Positions 5,548 to 6,624 of a DNA stretch of 6,624 nucleotides are shown piece after piece; positions within the stretch are counted from its first letter, which is position 1; each line of letters begins with the position of its first letter. Below the pieces are notes generated by a model that ran no database searches, was not told the origin of the DNA, and saw nothing but the letters and a program-made list of their open reading frames with translations. Source of the DNA: Campylobacterales bacterium (GTDB lineage Bacteria > Campylobacterota > Campylobacteria > Campylobacterales > Nitratiruptoraceae); the NCBI GenBank assembly GCA_027068245.1, contig JAMOUF010000243.1, forward strand, positions 1 through 6,624, written 5' to 3'. Made by a program: the position numbers and the translations under genes.

Positions 5548-6624
5548 TTGAAGCCTGTGTTTACGAAAAATGAGGTGTTAAAGTATCACGAATACCCCCG
5601 TGCCGGAAAGACGGCTATAAAGCTTACCAAACCCGTGGAAAACGCAAAAGAGCTATCCATAGCATACTCCCCCGGCGTCGCGCTGCCCTGCCTTGAGATA
5701 GAGCGGGATAAAAATCTGGCATACAGATATACCAACAGGGCGAATCTGGTGGCCGTCATCAGCGACGCCACGGCGGTTCTTGGCCTTGGAAAACTGCGTC
5801 CGGAGGCCTCGAAGCCCGTAATGGAGGGCAAAGCGGTGCTTTTTAAAAAATTCGCCTTTATAGACGCTTTCGACATAGAGCTGAATGTGAGGGAGGTAGA
5901 TGATATAGTCAAGGTGATAAGTGCCATGACGCCCACCTTTGGAGGTATCAACCTGGAGGATATCTCCGCGCCCAGATGTTTCGAGATAGAAAGAAGACTT
6001 CAGGAGATTTGCGATATACCTGTATTTCACGACGACCAGCACGGAACCGCCATCATCTCCGCAGCGGCCATAATCAACGGCCTCTCGATGGTTGGAAAGA
6101 GGCTGCAGGATGTAAAAATCGTCATCATTGGTGCCGGGGCTGCAGGTATCGCCGCAGCCCGGATGTACGACTATCTGGGGGCCAAAAACATCATTTTAGT
6201 AGACAGCAAAGGCCCGGTAACCAGACACCGGAAGGATTTAAATCCCTACAAGGCGGACTGGGCCGTAAGCGAGGATATAAAAACACTGGCCGAGGCTTTG
6301 AAGGGAGCCGATGTGGTTATAGGAAACTCCAAAGCCGATATCATAGACGAGGATATGGTAAAGAGCCTTGCCAAAGATGCTCTACTCTTTACCCTCGCCA
6401 ATCCGGACCCGGAGATTAAACCCCAAAGGGCCAAAGCGGTAAGAGATGATTTGATAATAGCCACCGGCAGGAGCGACTATCCAAACCAGGTAAACAATGT
6501 ATTGGGATTTCCCTTTATATTCAGGGGTGCTTTGGATATAAGAGCCAGCAAGATAAATATGGAGATGAAAAAGGCTGCTGTCTACGCTTTGGCAAACCTG
6601 GCTAAAAAGGAGGTGCCCTCATAT
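5548..6624 (+). CDS. maeB: Malic enzyme (oxaloacetate-decarboxylating malate dehydrogenase), C-terminus beyond right edge
   Basis: The frame is open for 359 codons to the window edge. The protein decarboxylates malate to pyruvate and CO2 with reduction of NAD(P). The N-terminal malic domain shows [12 protein letters not shown] (39-50, catalytic Tyr40), [11 protein letters not shown] (91-101, catalytic Lys95), [15 protein letters not shown] (134-148, metal ligands Glu137 and Asp138) and [10 protein letters not shown] (159-168, metal Asp). The NAD(P)-binding domain has [12 protein letters not shown] (195-206), VDSKGP (218-223), LANPDPEI (283-290) and [13 protein letters not shown] (305-317). 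Cofactor preference is not decided by these motifs. Block 69-95 is unusual: [17 protein letters not shown] replaces the usual SDGTAVLGLGNIGP.AG. The start is TTG with AAGGA five bases upstream; GTG at 5557 is the alternative. Whether a phosphotransacetylase-like tail (true MaeB form) follows cannot be seen, so the symbol is provisional. Confidence 0.92.
   Translation, partial: MKPVFTKNEVLKYHEYPRAGKTAIKLTKPVENAKELSIAYSPGVALPCLEIERDKNLAYRYTNRANLVAVISDATAVLGLGKLRPEASKPVMEGKAVLFKKFAFIDAFDIELNVREVDDIVKVISAMTPTFGGINLEDISAPRCFEIERRLQEICDIPVFHDDQHGTAIISAAAIINGLSMVGKRLQDVKIVIIGAGAAGIAAARMYDYLGAKNIILVDSKGPVTRHRKDLNPYKADWAVSEDIKTLAEALKGADVVIGNSKADIIDEDMVKSLAKDALLFTLANPDPEIKPQRAKAVRDDLIIATGRSDYPNQVNNVLGFPFIFRGALDIRASKINMEMKKAAVYALANLAKKEVPSY

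Noticed and set aside
5653..6042. Leftward 129-codon frame (and a 121-codon one nearby) opposite the malic enzyme gene
   Set aside because: Antisense shadows of the conserved malic domain, with no family resemblance and no credible ribosome binding site.
5976..6419. 147-codon rightward frame inside the malic enzyme gene
   Set aside because: It is a shifted frame of a strongly conserved enzyme, with Arg/Gly-rich low-quality protein sequence and no motif.

Overview
The window looks like an ordinary chromosomal stretch from a member of the Campylobacterota (the former Epsilonproteobacteria). This rests on protein flavour (Lys/Glu/Tyr/Phe-rich, AAA and AGG codons common), AT-rich promoters with a recognisable -10 box but a poor -35 box, GC content that looks mid-40s percent by eye, and tight operons with overlapping ends. 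Genus is not resolved; a free-living, vent or sediment type relative is a guess. No tRNA, rRNA, CRISPR, insertion sequence, prophage or toxin-antitoxin pair was seen, and almost every base is coding.

Layout. Positions 1-2768 are read leftward: a methylenetetrahydrofolate-reductase-like gene comes first, then an overlapping gene for a secreted, probably outer-membrane beta-barrel protein of unknown function, then, after a 67-base AT-rich gap, the N-terminal two thirds of a TolC-family outer-membrane efflux protein that runs off the left edge. A 70-base divergent promoter region (2769-2838) separates this from a rightward operon, 2839-4718: phosphoserine phosphatase (serB), an exported PEBP/YbhB-family protein and a DUF72/YecE protein, with a 13-base gap and then an 11-base overlap. 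That operon converges on a leftward pair (4701-5484): a 76-residue charged protein of unknown function followed by a class I SAM-dependent methyltransferase that starts at GTG. The convergent 3' ends overlap by 18 bases and share a symmetric hairpin that could terminate both. A second divergent promoter region (5485-5547) leads rightward into a malic enzyme that starts at TTG and runs off the right edge with 359 codons inside the window.

How the genes fit together. SerB completes serine synthesis; serine feeds the one-carbon pool, which the MTHFR-like enzyme would reduce to methyl-THF for methionine. Their divergent arrangement around one short promoter region is therefore at least metabolically sensible. 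The malic enzyme supplies pyruvate and reducing power. The beta-barrel protein and TolC homologue belong to the cell envelope and are probably linked to the MTHFR-like gene by position only. I found no convincing new system. The points most worth checking are the divergent motifs of the MTHFR-like protein, unusual substitutions in a normally conserved block of the malic enzyme, and the two unrecognised proteins (974-1873 and 5254-5484).
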